DNA from: Nitrospiraceae bacterium
Lineage (GTDB): Bacteria; Nitrospirota; Nitrospiria; Nitrospirales; UBA8639
Length of the DNA stretch: 64,000 bases
Direction: 5' to 3'
NCBI GenBank assembly: GCA_020632595.1
Contig: JACKFF010000002.1
Coordinates: 248,001-312,000, forward strand
Shown piece after piece: positions 9,241 through 16,453 of the stretch; positions within the stretch are counted from its first letter, which is position 1, and every line of letters starts with the position of its first letter. The notes beneath the pieces were generated by a model that saw only the letters and a list, made by a program, of their open reading frames with translations, made no database searches and was not told where the DNA came from. The translations under genes were made by a program, and so were the position numbers.

Positions 9241-9379
9241 AGCATAGGCCTTTCTTTGTGATCGAAGTGGGTTGGGAAAATAATGAGATTCTGGAAGCTG
9301 GTTTGTTTTTCTGATAAGTGATTTGGCAGTGAGAATCCTGCCAACTGAGGGTTACGTGTTTATCTTCTCTTTCATTTCA

Positions 9380-9594
9380 GGGTCTGTTGAAAAAAGCCGC
9401 CAGCGGCGTTCTCGCCATTTTTCCGTGCTCACGTACTACGTGTACGCTCCGCGCGTACAAACGGCTGCGGCCTTGCTGGACGGACCCTTCGGGAAGACTC
9501 AGGGCATGCTTTTTTGAACCGACCCGGAGCCTTTGAAGAGTAATCTAATCCTGGGCAAATTTTCCCTTGAAAATCTTTTTTATTCAACACTCCC
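9380..9594 (+). repeat. MITE-like element, copy B (subfamily I, 215 bp)
   Basis: The left end is GGGTCTGTTGAAAAAA, the inner partner is TTTTTTGAACCGACCC, and the terminal tail ends TTATTCAACACTCCC. It is flanked by perfect TTTCA direct repeats (9375-9379 and 9595-9599). The sequence is nearly identical to copies A and G. Confidence 0.87.
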
Positions 9595-9960
9595 TTTCAC
9601 GAACGCAAGGTTCCAAACGAGATGCCATTTCACCATAAACTCTTTTGTCCAGGCAATGAAGAATTTCCACAGGCGGTATTCTTTTGGGAGGTTCTCAGTC
9701 TAGGAGATATCTTCGAATCCTTCTGAGTGAGAAGGTCCTTTAACCCATGCGTAGATCCGACCTTATGTGGCCTTCTCTTGCAGAAAGAATCGGGTCACTT
9801 GGACATTGATTGGATTAGCTGTGGGATGATAGCGCTGTGGACTCTTCCTTGATTAGCATGATCAAAGAAAATAATCTGGTAAATTACTTGGCCTCACTAA
9901 TAGAGCTTCCCTTTTTTCTGTCCTGTTGCACTTTCTACAGGTTCTTGAAGTCAGAAAAAA
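9595..9960. other. Intergenic, no gene seen
   Basis: This AT-leaning stretch lies between repeat copy B and the terminator at 9962. No protein, hairpin or repeat could be recognised. Confidence 0.3.
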
Positions 9961-9961
9961 A

Positions 9962-9988
9962 GCGCCTCCTGCTACTGGCAGGAGGCGC
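9962..9988 (-). terminator. Strong intrinsic terminator, probably bidirectional
   Basis: A perfect 11-bp G/C-rich stem (GCGCCTCCTGC, loop TACTG, GCAGGAGGCGC) is followed on the minus strand by a run of seven T (GCTTTTTTT). It has a T-run on the plus strand too. It lies 36 bp after the stop of the 26-residue ORF and closes the two-gene small-protein unit at 10024-10303. Confidence 0.85.
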
Positions 9989-10023
9989 CCAATTTTTTGA
10001 ATCCCGGGTGTGAATCCGAAGGA

Positions 10024-10104
10024 CTAAACGGCTAAGGCACCTAAGACCATAAAAGCCGCCAGCACTCCCAAGAATGACGCGAGAACTTCAGACAGAAAGG
10101 ACAT
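10024..10104 (-). CDS. 26-residue single-span membrane protein
   Basis: The ORF starts at 10104, seven nucleotides after AAGGAGG. It encodes M-S-F-L-S-E-V-L-A-S-F-L-G-V-L-A-A-F-M-V-L-G-A-L-A-V followed by TAG. The peptide is essentially one hydrophobic helix with one Glu. It lies 73 bp downstream of the 41-residue ORF and is followed by a strong terminator, so both look like one transcript. It is too short for ordinary gene callers. The function is unknown; candidates are a membrane-complex regulator or a type I toxin-like peptide, with no antisense RNA evident. Confidence 0.6.
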   Translation of the reverse strand: MSFLSEVLASFLGVLAAFMVLGALAV

Positions 10105-10177
10105 GGCATCGCCTCCTTTGCACGGTAGGGTTGAACTGTCCATTGCCTTTCAGAGGCAACGGCCTGACTTTTTCCAC

Positions 10178-10303
10178 TCAGATGGAAAAGAAATATTTGG
10201 AAAGAAGCAGAATCGGCGCGCCCGGCAATCCCGGAATAATAAACAAGACCGCACCCACGACTAACGAAAGCCAACCCATAAAATTATAAAATGACTTACT
10301 CAT
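10178..10303 (-). CDS. 41-residue membrane protein with PGLPGAP loop
   Basis: The ORF starts at 10303 with AAGGAGG 7 nt upstream and ends at a TGA. The protein has a short polar N-terminus (MSKSFYNF), a hydrophobic helix (WLSLVVGAVLFII), a PGLPGAP turn and a second hydrophobic half (ILLLSKYFF). The I-P-G-x-P-G-x-P-x-L-L-L pattern recalls the PGPGW and DUF454 small membrane families. The length is only about half of theirs, so the match is tentative. It is the first gene of a probable bicistronic unit with the 26-residue protein. Confidence 0.6.
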   Translation of the reverse strand: MSKSFYNFMGWLSLVVGAVLFIIPGLPGAPILLLSKYFFSI

Positions 10304-10694
10304 GTTGACGCCTCCTTTTTGGGGGTGATTGTCATTCCGGCATGTAATGCTTCACAAAAAAAGTGCTTGCGGCAATATTCTCTCCTAGAGACTGGACTCT
10401 TTCCCATTCATTGGTAAATCCACACCGGGTACTCTTGTGAGGGTTTCTGAATACCCCATTGCGAAAGGCCCTCATGATTTCATGGAAAAGTTTAACTGAA
10501 AAAGGGTATAAATCAGCAGCATATTTTCACAAAAGAATATGATATTGTGGAAAGGATTGAGGTCCTTTGGAAAATTGGTAGGACGATCGATGGTAGGGAC
10601 ACCCGGAGTTGAACACGCCGGAAAAGACGACTGTGAAGGTATAAAGCCTGACTGTCATAGCCAACAGTCCTTGGTAGTCAAACTGAATTGATTG
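10304..10694. other. Intergenic, no convincing gene
   Basis: This lies upstream of the small-protein unit and downstream of the DUF5132/ATPase locus. A plus-strand ORF of 33 codons begins at about 10590, but it has no good ribosome binding site and I do not call it. The promoter of the small-protein unit should lie in the A/T-rich part at 10310-10560. Confidence 0.3.
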
Positions 10695-11030
10695 TTAGAG
10701 CTCCTCTTTGGAGAGCTTACCTTCTCTGAAGGCGATGGTCTTTTCAATGGCCTCGGTAAACGTCTCCCCATAGGCAAAAATTCTATACCCGAGATAGCCG
10801 GCGGCGACCCCTGCCACAATCTCACCGACACCAATGGTCATGGCTGCAGCAACGCCCAAACCGCCAGTCAAAACACCGCCGACATTGGGATGTTCATGAA
10901 AAACTTCCCAAATTCCACCGGTAAGCGCGGTAATGCCTCCTTCCAGGCCTCCTAACGCTTCTTTGCCACTTGCGGCGATTGAGTCAGTCATTGATTCTGT
11001 ATCTGTTGTGCTGGTTGCACTTTTCGCCAT
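10695..11030 (-). CDS. Small membrane protein of the metal-ATPase locus, function unknown
   Basis: A 111-residue protein preceded by AAGGATG. A Ser/Thr-rich polar N-terminus (residues 1-30) is followed by two Gly/Ala-rich membrane helices (about 50-67 and 68-86). The charged tail is ETFTEAIEKTIAFREGKLSKEEL. Gly-rich helices of this kind recall magnetosome protein MamC and other small scaffold proteins, but I cannot assign a family. It lies on the same strand after the ATPase and DUF5132 genes, suggesting an accessory role in metal handling. Confidence 0.65.
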   Translation of the reverse strand: MAKSATSTTDTESMTDSIAASGKEALGGLEGGITALTGGIWEVFHEHPNVGGVLTGGLGVAAAMTIGVGEIVAGVAAGYLGYRIFAYGETFTEAIEKTIAFREGKLSKEEL

Positions 11031-11169
11031 ATCAACATCCTTCTCAAATAAAAAAATCTCAGCCCCACGTCACCATGGAATTCTAACGGAATCATGGCAG
11101 GTTGTAAAATTCTGTGAAGAATTCCAGGCCCGGATATTGCTGTTCCCCACCTCTCGTCCTGCCGGAGAA

Positions 11170-11388
11170 TTATGATGACGATGATGAATGTGTCAATTCC
11201 GCCCTGGCCTCTGTGACCAGCTCTGAAAAGGTGGCTTCGATTATCAAGCCTCCCTTGACGACTCCTTTGACGACAGGGCGAACACTTTGTTGAAGACCGG
11301 AAATGATGTAGGGCGAAAAATACCCTACCGCGGCCGTAGCCACAAATCCGATCGCGCCCCAGATCAAACCCGCAACGCCAGTCTCCAT
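11170..11388 (-). CDS. DUF5132-like small membrane protein
   Basis: A 72-residue protein with AAGAGGAGG before the start. One N-terminal membrane helix (IWGAIGFVATAAVGYF) is followed by the family signature VRPVVKGVVKGGLIIEATFSEL, then TEARAELTHSSSSS. It is shorter and more diverged than its paralogues at 7182, 11441 and 15250. The Ser-rich end replaces the usual Lys/His tail. It is likely a scaffold or partner for the P1B ATPase encoded just upstream (family analogy, not shown). Confidence 0.75.
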   Translation of the reverse strand: METGVAGLIWGAIGFVATAAVGYFSPYIISGLQQSVRPVVKGVVKGGLIIEATFSELVTEARAELTHSSSSS

Positions 11389-11440
11389 GAGATCCTCCTC
11401 TTCTTTAAATCTCTTTTCTTATTTCCTGTATGGAAAAGAT

Positions 11441-11680
11441 TTAGCCTTCAACGGTTGTTTTTTTTGCCTGCTTGACTTCAGATTTTGCCTCAGCGACAAG
11501 ATCTTGAATGTGTTCCCCTGACTCAGCAACGAGTTCTGATGTCGCGGTAAAGGCCGCCATTCCACCCTTAATGACCCCCTTGGTGAGCGCACGCGCTCCT
11601 GAAATTACTCCGGAAACGAGCGATGGAGCAGCTAACGCGGCAATCGCTCCAACGACCACACCCCCAATGATTGGCAACAT
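11441..11680 (-). CDS. DUF5132 small membrane protein
   Basis: A 79-residue protein with AAGGGAG upstream. It opens with a Gly-zipper-like membrane helix (IIGGVVVGAIAALAAP), followed by RALTKGVIKGGMAAFTATSELVAESGEHIQDLVAEAKSE. This is the same order as DUF1490/PacL proteins, whose acidic DLVAEAR-type segment lies on the cytoplasmic face. It sits 81 bp downstream of the metal ATPase gene on the same strand and is probably co-transcribed. Confidence 0.8.
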   Translation of the reverse strand: MLPIIGGVVVGAIAALAAPSLVSGVISGARALTKGVIKGGMAAFTATSELVAESGEHIQDLVAEAKSEVKQAKKTTVEG

Positions 11681-11761
11681 ACAGACTATCTCCCTTCTTG
11701 AACAGGTTTACGTGAATACTCTCGAAGCATGCGATCAATAATGCTTCTCAACCCTATGGGG

Positions 11762-14365
11762 TTACGCCGGGATGTCGAGAAGTTCCCCTTCCAACACAGG
11801 AAAGCGTTGTTCCTGCCCCCCGTTTTCAGAAATATCATGCCTCACCCCGTGCGGTTCCAACACCAGCATAGGCCGTGGCGGTGCGGCTGGCTTTCCCATA
11901 ATGGGTCGAAGGCCATTCAAGGTGGCAATGATGGCTGACCCATTACTGAGGAGGGTCGCGCCGATGGGACCGAGGATTCCAATACAGGCCAAACCCAACG
12001 CAATGGTATTGGGAATAGAAATGATTTTCCAATTTTGATGGATCAAGCTGATCGCTTCACGACTAATGTCAATGGCCGCGGGGATCTTCCATAGGCCTCC
12101 ATGGAGTAAGGTCACATGGGCCGTATCCTGAGCGACCTGAGTGCCACCCTCCACGGCAATTCCGACATCGGCAAAGGCAAGGGCCGGGGAGTCATTGATC
12201 CCATCTCCCACCACGGCCACCTTATATCCTTGTCGTTGTAGGTCCTTCACCACATCCGCTTTATGGCCGGGGAAGACTTCGGCGATGTAGCGGTCAATCC
12301 CCAAATCCATGGCGACGCGTTTGGCAACTTTTTCATGATCTCCTGTGAGCATGACGATTTCTTTAACCCCACGGTCCTTGAGAGCCTGAATCACTTCAAT
12401 GGCCTCCGGCCTGATAGGATCGGTATAAGACAACAGACCTGCGAGTTTCCCATCCACGGCCACACAGAGGGGAGAGACGGCACGATCTTCCATGTCGCTG
12501 ATTTGCTTTTTAATCTTTTTTGAAAGCGTGATGCGTTGTTCCGCCATATACCGGTGATTCCCTACCAGCACAATCTTATCGTCCACTATGGATTCAACGC
12601 CAAGCCCCAGCGTGTAGTCGGATGTGGTCCGCTCCGGGATCATCAGTCCACGTTCCTGCGCAGCACGGACGATGGCTTGGGCTACAGGGTGTGTCAGGCG
12701 GTTCTCCGCAGCCGCGGCCAGGGTCAAGACTTCATCTGCGGTGAAGGAGCCAAGTGGGCAAATGTCCACCACGTCGGGGTGTCCCATGGTTAAGGTGCCT
12801 GTTTTATCAAAGACCACAGCATCCACTTCAGCCAGGGTTTCCATATGCCGCCCGCCTTTGATTAAAATCCCATGGCGGATCGCTTTTGTCATGGAGCAGA
12901 GGACGGTCGTGGGAGCTGCGATTCTGATTCCCGTTCCGTAGTCCACAATTAACACGGCCGCTGCGCCGGGAATGCCGCCGCCAATGACGGCGCCCACCGC
13001 GCCAAGTCCAAAACTATAGGGAACCAGGTCATTGGCCCATTTTACGGCATAGTTTTGAATTTTGGTCTCTCTGGCCGGGGCGCCTTCAACTAAACGCACA
13101 ATTCGGGCGGCTTCGGTTTCATCTCCGATTTGTTCAGCCTGAACGTACAGTTCACCTTCACGCAGGACGGTGGCGGCATAGACCGGATCGCCGGGATTTT
13201 TTTCGACCGGCATGGATTCACCGGTAAGAGTGGCTTGATCCACCAGGGCTTTTCCCGATTGGACGGTCCCATCTATGGAAATCCGTTCCCCCGGGTAGAT
13301 AACCACGGTTTCTCCTCGTTGAATCTCACTGACGGGAACCTGGATGGTTTGCCCGTTCCGAATGACCCACGCACGAGTCTTCTGGTAAGCCAGAACTTCC
13401 TCGATCGCTTTTTTGGATTGCAACACTGTGAGGTCGCGAATATAGTCCGCAACATTGATGAGAAAGACCATACCGGTTGCCATGGGAAAGGCACCTTGTA
13501 TCGACATCAGCGCGGTCGCGGAGGCATCAAGAACATCCACATTCAGTTTCCCGTCCACCGCGACAGAATGGTAAGCTCGTTTGAGCATAGGCAGTGCAGC
13601 AGCCAGGAGAAAGACGGGAACCGCGATTGGTGCAAGAGGTTCGACAAACAGGGCGATGGCAATTCCGGTGCTTGAATACCACAGTTCCGGGCCGGACTCC
13701 TCATCAACGGCATTCTCTGCCTGTTCTGGTATGACCTGTTTGGGCTGGTATGCCTCAATGTCCTCATGCCGAAGGTCTCGCAGGAATTGGGAGAGTCTTT
13801 CTCCGTCCCAGAGGGTTGAGTCACAAGTTACCGTGACGCTGGAGCAGGTGGAGTTGACTCTGACCTCTTGAATGCCTTCCTGATCTTGTAAAAAGATAGG
13901 GAGGGCTTCGGCAAGCTGGGCACGAATCTGTAAGGCAGGGACACGAAGACGCACTCGTCCTGGAAGTGAATGGACAACTTTCGAAGAGGCCATGATATTG
14001 GGAATGGTGGCGGGTAGGTTGGAGGATTTTTCTCTGGAAGAGGACTTCGCTCCATTCCCCTTGTTCTGGTCATGGACTGTCTGTCCAAAGGATGTTTGGA
14101 GGTGGTCGATGGCGAAATCGTTCGGGGAGACTCCAAGGGTCTCAGCGACGGAACGGAAGAAATCCGGATTAGTCACCTGACATGCATCATAGTGAAGAAT
14201 GAGATGACCGGTGGTTAAATTCCTTGTGACCTCATCTACCCCTTCCAACTCAGAAAGCTTGAGATCGATCGCTTCTGCGGAGTCAACATTTTGCTCGTCC
14301 TCAGATAGTTTTACACGAAGACGCCCTGGAATAGCATGAACAATGGAGGCCGAAAGAACGCCCAT
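11762..14365 (-). CDS. P1B-type metal-translocating ATPase with two HMA2 domains and no CPx motif
   Basis: An 867-residue inner-membrane pump that drives metal-ion transport by ATP hydrolysis. Two N-terminal HMA2-type domains (about 9-60 and 130-182; IPGRLRVKL and LPGRVRLRV) lack the CxxC metal pair. The core shows TGES (381-384), phosphorylated D520 in DKTGT, HP (559-560) and a GDGINDSP hinge. In the transport helix, where most P1B pumps have CPC, CPH or SPC, residues 475-485 read DYGTGIRIAAP, with no Cys. This recalls the DYSCA-type motif of the mycobacterial CtpC group. AAAGGAATTATCCCC precedes the start. The metal is unknown, and classic Cu+/Zn2+ ligands are missing. It is surrounded by DUF5132 partners. 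Confidence 0.9.
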   Translation of the reverse strand: MGVLSASIVHAIPGRLRVKLSEDEQNVDSAEAIDLKLSELEGVDEVTRNLTTGHLILHYDACQVTNPDFFRSVAETLGVSPNDFAIDHLQTSFGQTVHDQNKGNGAKSSSREKSSNLPATIPNIMASSKVVHSLPGRVRLRVPALQIRAQLAEALPIFLQDQEGIQEVRVNSTCSSVTVTCDSTLWDGERLSQFLRDLRHEDIEAYQPKQVIPEQAENAVDEESGPELWYSSTGIAIALFVEPLAPIAVPVFLLAAALPMLKRAYHSVAVDGKLNVDVLDASATALMSIQGAFPMATGMVFLINVADYIRDLTVLQSKKAIEEVLAYQKTRAWVIRNGQTIQVPVSEIQRGETVVIYPGERISIDGTVQSGKALVDQATLTGESMPVEKNPGDPVYAATVLREGELYVQAEQIGDETEAARIVRLVEGAPARETKIQNYAVKWANDLVPYSFGLGAVGAVIGGGIPGAAAVLIVDYGTGIRIAAPTTVLCSMTKAIRHGILIKGGRHMETLAEVDAVVFDKTGTLTMGHPDVVDICPLGSFTADEVLTLAAAAENRLTHPVAQAIVRAAQERGLMIPERTTSDYTLGLGVESIVDDKIVLVGNHRYMAEQRITLSKKIKKQISDMEDRAVSPLCVAVDGKLAGLLSYTDPIRPEAIEVIQALKDRGVKEIVMLTGDHEKVAKRVAMDLGIDRYIAEVFPGHKADVVKDLQRQGYKVAVVGDGINDSPALAFADVGIAVEGGTQVAQDTAHVTLLHGGLWKIPAAIDISREAISLIHQNWKIISIPNTIALGLACIGILGPIGATLLSNGSAIIATLNGLRPIMGKPAAPPRPMLVLEPHGVRHDISENGGQEQRFPVLEGELLDIPA

Positions 14366-14502
14366 GGGGATAATTCCTTTGAATGAAGTGAGGATTGGGG
14401 GAATACATCTGCGCGAATTCTAAATTTTTATTTATAAGGATATCGTCGAGTTCTATCCTGTGGTTTCAATCATTAGTTTTGTCATGACCGCTATTGTCCA
14501 AT

Positions 14503-14898
14503 TTAAGGTTTGCCTCTGGCTTTCTTGGAAGATTTATCAGACTTGGCTTTTTTCTCGATTTTTGTGCCGGCCTGGCGAACAGTTTTTATAGGTTTGCCCC
14601 GACCTTTGGCAGGAGGGGCATCTTTGTCTTTGTTTACTGGCTGGACAGCAGATGGGGATAAGTTTAGACAGGAAGAAATGGATGGATGAAGGGCCAGTAC
14701 TTCTAAGGCAGTCGGGTCGTATTGAATGAGAAGGCTTCCCGTCTTGGGGTTGGTCTCCAGATGTGTAATCCCATGGACCTTATGAAGGAGGTTTTGAATT
14801 TCCTCGGCATAGGCGATATTGTTTTTCAGCCGGTGAAGCTTAAGGCGCACTCGATCAGGCAAAGCGTGGACAACCTGAATGTCTTTTTCGATTTTCAT
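14503..14898 (-). CDS. Stand-alone HMA2-domain protein with Lys-rich tail
   Basis: A 131-residue cytoplasmic protein (no signal or membrane helix). Residues 5-65 form one HMA2 domain (HALPDRVRLKLHRLK ... GITHLETNPKTGSLLIQYD), matching the two domains on the N-terminus of the neighbouring ATPase. Residues 85-131 are a Lys/Pro/Gly-rich, probably disordered basic tail. It lies 137 bp upstream of the ATPase on the same strand. It may deliver or sense the metal, or contact the pump. There is no CxxC, so direct thiol metal binding is unlikely. Confidence 0.8.
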   Translation of the reverse strand: MKIEKDIQVVHALPDRVRLKLHRLKNNIAYAEEIQNLLHKVHGITHLETNPKTGSLLIQYDPTALEVLALHPSISSCLNLSPSAVQPVNKDKDAPPAKGRGKPIKTVRQAGTKIEKKAKSDKSSKKARGKP

Positions 14899-14928
14899 TG
14901 GTCTTCCCTATGCCTCTCGGGGCTTTCC

Positions 14929-15231
14929 TCAGGCTTTTGTGTGTGGATCCTTCGACTTTCCAGATTTTCTCGCTCTGCCTTTTGTTTCGGTTTCTTCGTG
15001 GTCACCGTCAGCGGAGGGCGGTTTCATCGTTTCTGAGCGTGCCTCCTCCACGAGATCATTCAATTGCTTTCCAAACCCCGATGCCTTCTCTGAAACCGTT
15101 TCATAGACGACGAGCCCGGCTTTCACGAGCTCTTTGACTAAAGGGCGGAACGCTCCAGAAATTCCCCCGGGACCGCTCCCAGCTTGGGACTTGTCCGTTG
15201 ATTCAGGATCTTCTTTCTCGGGATGAGACAT
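14929..15231 (-). CDS. DUF5132-related soluble protein with charged tail
   Basis: About 100 residues from the ATG at 15231 (an in-frame TTG at 15243 is possible; neither has a clear ribosome binding site). It keeps the amphipathic family core FRPLVKELVKAGLVVYETVSEKASGFGKQLNDLVEEARSE but lacks the N-terminal membrane helix of its paralogues. The tail is rich in Asp, Glu, His and Lys (DGDHEETETKGRARK), a possible metal-binding or electrostatic segment. It lies between the HMA2 protein (30 bp) and DUF5132 (about 20 bp), evidently in the same operon. Confidence 0.7.
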   Translation of the reverse strand: MSHPEKEDPESTDKSQAGSGPGGISGAFRPLVKELVKAGLVVYETVSEKASGFGKQLNDLVEEARSETMKPPSADGDHEETETKGRARKSGKSKDPHTKA

Positions 15232-15249
15232 GTTCCGGCCCAATCTGCT

Positions 15250-15489
15250 TTAGTTTGAGGGTTTGGCTTTCGTGGGATGGGCAATTTCTGCTTTTGCCTC
15301 GGCGACAATGTCATTGAATTGTTCCCCGGTCTCGGCAACCATCTCTGAAACAGCGGTATAGGCCACAATACCCCCCTTGAGGACTTCTTTTGCCAAGGGA
15401 CGAAGCATCCCTCCAATTCCCGAAATAAGTGAAGGGGCTGCCACTGCCGCTACAGCTCCAACCACGGCACCGCCAATTACAGCTTCCAT
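15250..15489 (-). CDS. DUF5132 small membrane protein, first gene of metal-ATPase operon
   Basis: A 79-residue protein with AAAGGAGAACCTGCAA before the ATG. It has a membrane helix (VIGGAVVGAVAAVAAP), then LRPLAKEVLKGGIVAYTAVSEMVAETGEQFNDIVAEAKAEIAH. It is about 80 % identical by eye to the protein at 7182-7436, indicating recent duplication. A good sigma70-type promoter lies upstream (15553-15581). The operon would run 15489 to about 11441 or 10695. Confidence 0.82.
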   Translation of the reverse strand: MEAVIGGAVVGAVAAVAAPSLISGIGGMLRPLAKEVLKGGIVAYTAVSEMVAETGEQFNDIVAEAKAEIAHPTKAKPSN

Positions 15490-15552
15490 TTGCAGGTTCT
15501 CCTTTCAAGCTCATACTTATTCACATTTATCCCACAAAATTTCCACAGGGTC

Positions 15553-15581
15553 TATATAAATTTTTCTGAACTTTTTTTCAA
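15553..15581 (-). promoter_or_regulatory. Sigma70-type promoter of the metal-ATPase operon
   Basis: On the minus strand TTGAAA (15576-15581) and TATATA (15553-15558) are separated by exactly 17 bp within an A/T-rich stretch, 64 bp upstream of the first start codon. This is a near-consensus housekeeping promoter. Confidence 0.65.
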
Positions 15582-15718
15582 GGGTTTTTTCATTAGTCTG
15601 TGATCTTTTAAAAAATAATCCAACAAACAAATGGGGCTAAATGCCACAAAAATAGGGGACCTTCTGATTGAGCTGGCTGTGAAGTCCCACTTAATGGACT
15701 TTCCCGTCCAACACCTGC

Positions 15719-16441
15719 TTAATGCAGGATAAAGCCGTGTCGAGTTCCCTCCCGAACCCAGTAGGTCTTTCCAGGCCAGATATATTCCATGCCTTGGGGA
15801 CCGTGGATTTGGATGCCTGTCAGGACGGCATAGTCATTATGCACGGGGTCAACGGTTAATTGGATCATTCTTTCCAGTTCCTCAAGAATCACCTCATATG
15901 CAATTTTGGTGAGGCTCAGCAGATCCGGAATGTCACCATAGGTGAGTTTGCGAAACAGGTGTTGTTTTAGCAGGCTTTGTTCGATGTCATCCGGATCAAT
16001 GCCTAACGAGACGCACCGATTGGCCAGTTCCATCTGGAATCCGTGCAATGCCCCGCAGGCATGGGACGGTTGAAAGCGCCCCGGACGATCATGGCGTCCA
16101 ATCTCGCCTTGTGCATCCACCCCGATGTGCGGCAGGGCAAAATAGACATAACGTTCACGCCCATCCTCATTCGGCGCATGGTGCTGCGCCGCTAAAAATC
16201 CGGTTTTTCCAAGAAAGAGCATGCCGCCCAGACTGGAAAAAATAAAGGCTTCTCCCCAGGTTTTTTTGACCTCCTCTACTAAGGGCAAGGTCAGTTCATC
16301 CCGGCACACGCTGACGAAGGCAATCGTGTTTTCAGCGCGGAAGCCCGCAGTCTGCAGAAGATTATACGAGCGTTGGACAAAATCACCTTGTGGTATCGCC
16401 TTGGGAAAGTGCGCAGAGAGAACTGTTTCAAAGTTTGCCAT
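15719..16441 (-). CDS. LCIB-type beta-carbonic anhydrase family protein
   Basis: A 240-residue cytoplasmic protein. It matches the LCIB C-terminal carbonic-anhydrase-like fold by SVCRDEL (C46, R47, D48), GGMLFLGKTG, LPHIGVDAQGEIG (H105) and HACGAL (C129). C46, H105 and C129 would supply the Cys-His-Cys zinc site of a beta-carbonic anhydrase, with D48/R47 as the usual dyad. Algal LCIB works in CO2 concentration; bacterial homologues are little studied. It begins 12 bp after the stop of the cation exchanger and is surely in the same transcript, so bicarbonate or pH chemistry may be linked to Ca2+/H+ exchange. Confidence 0.75.
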   Translation of the reverse strand: MANFETVLSAHFPKAIPQGDFVQRSYNLLQTAGFRAENTIAFVSVCRDELTLPLVEEVKKTWGEAFIFSSLGGMLFLGKTGFLAAQHHAPNEDGRERYVYFALPHIGVDAQGEIGRHDRPGRFQPSHACGALHGFQMELANRCVSLGIDPDDIEQSLLKQHLFRKLTYGDIPDLLSLTKIAYEVILEELERMIQLTVDPVHNDYAVLTGIQIHGPQGMEYIWPGKTYWVREGTRHGFILH

Positions 16442-16453
16442 GGGTGTGCCTGG

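Noticed and set aside
13130..13675. 181-codon plus-strand ORF inside the metal ATPase gene
   Set aside because: It is antisense to the conserved ATPase core (TGES to membrane region). The composition is a shadow of the real frame and there is no start signal.
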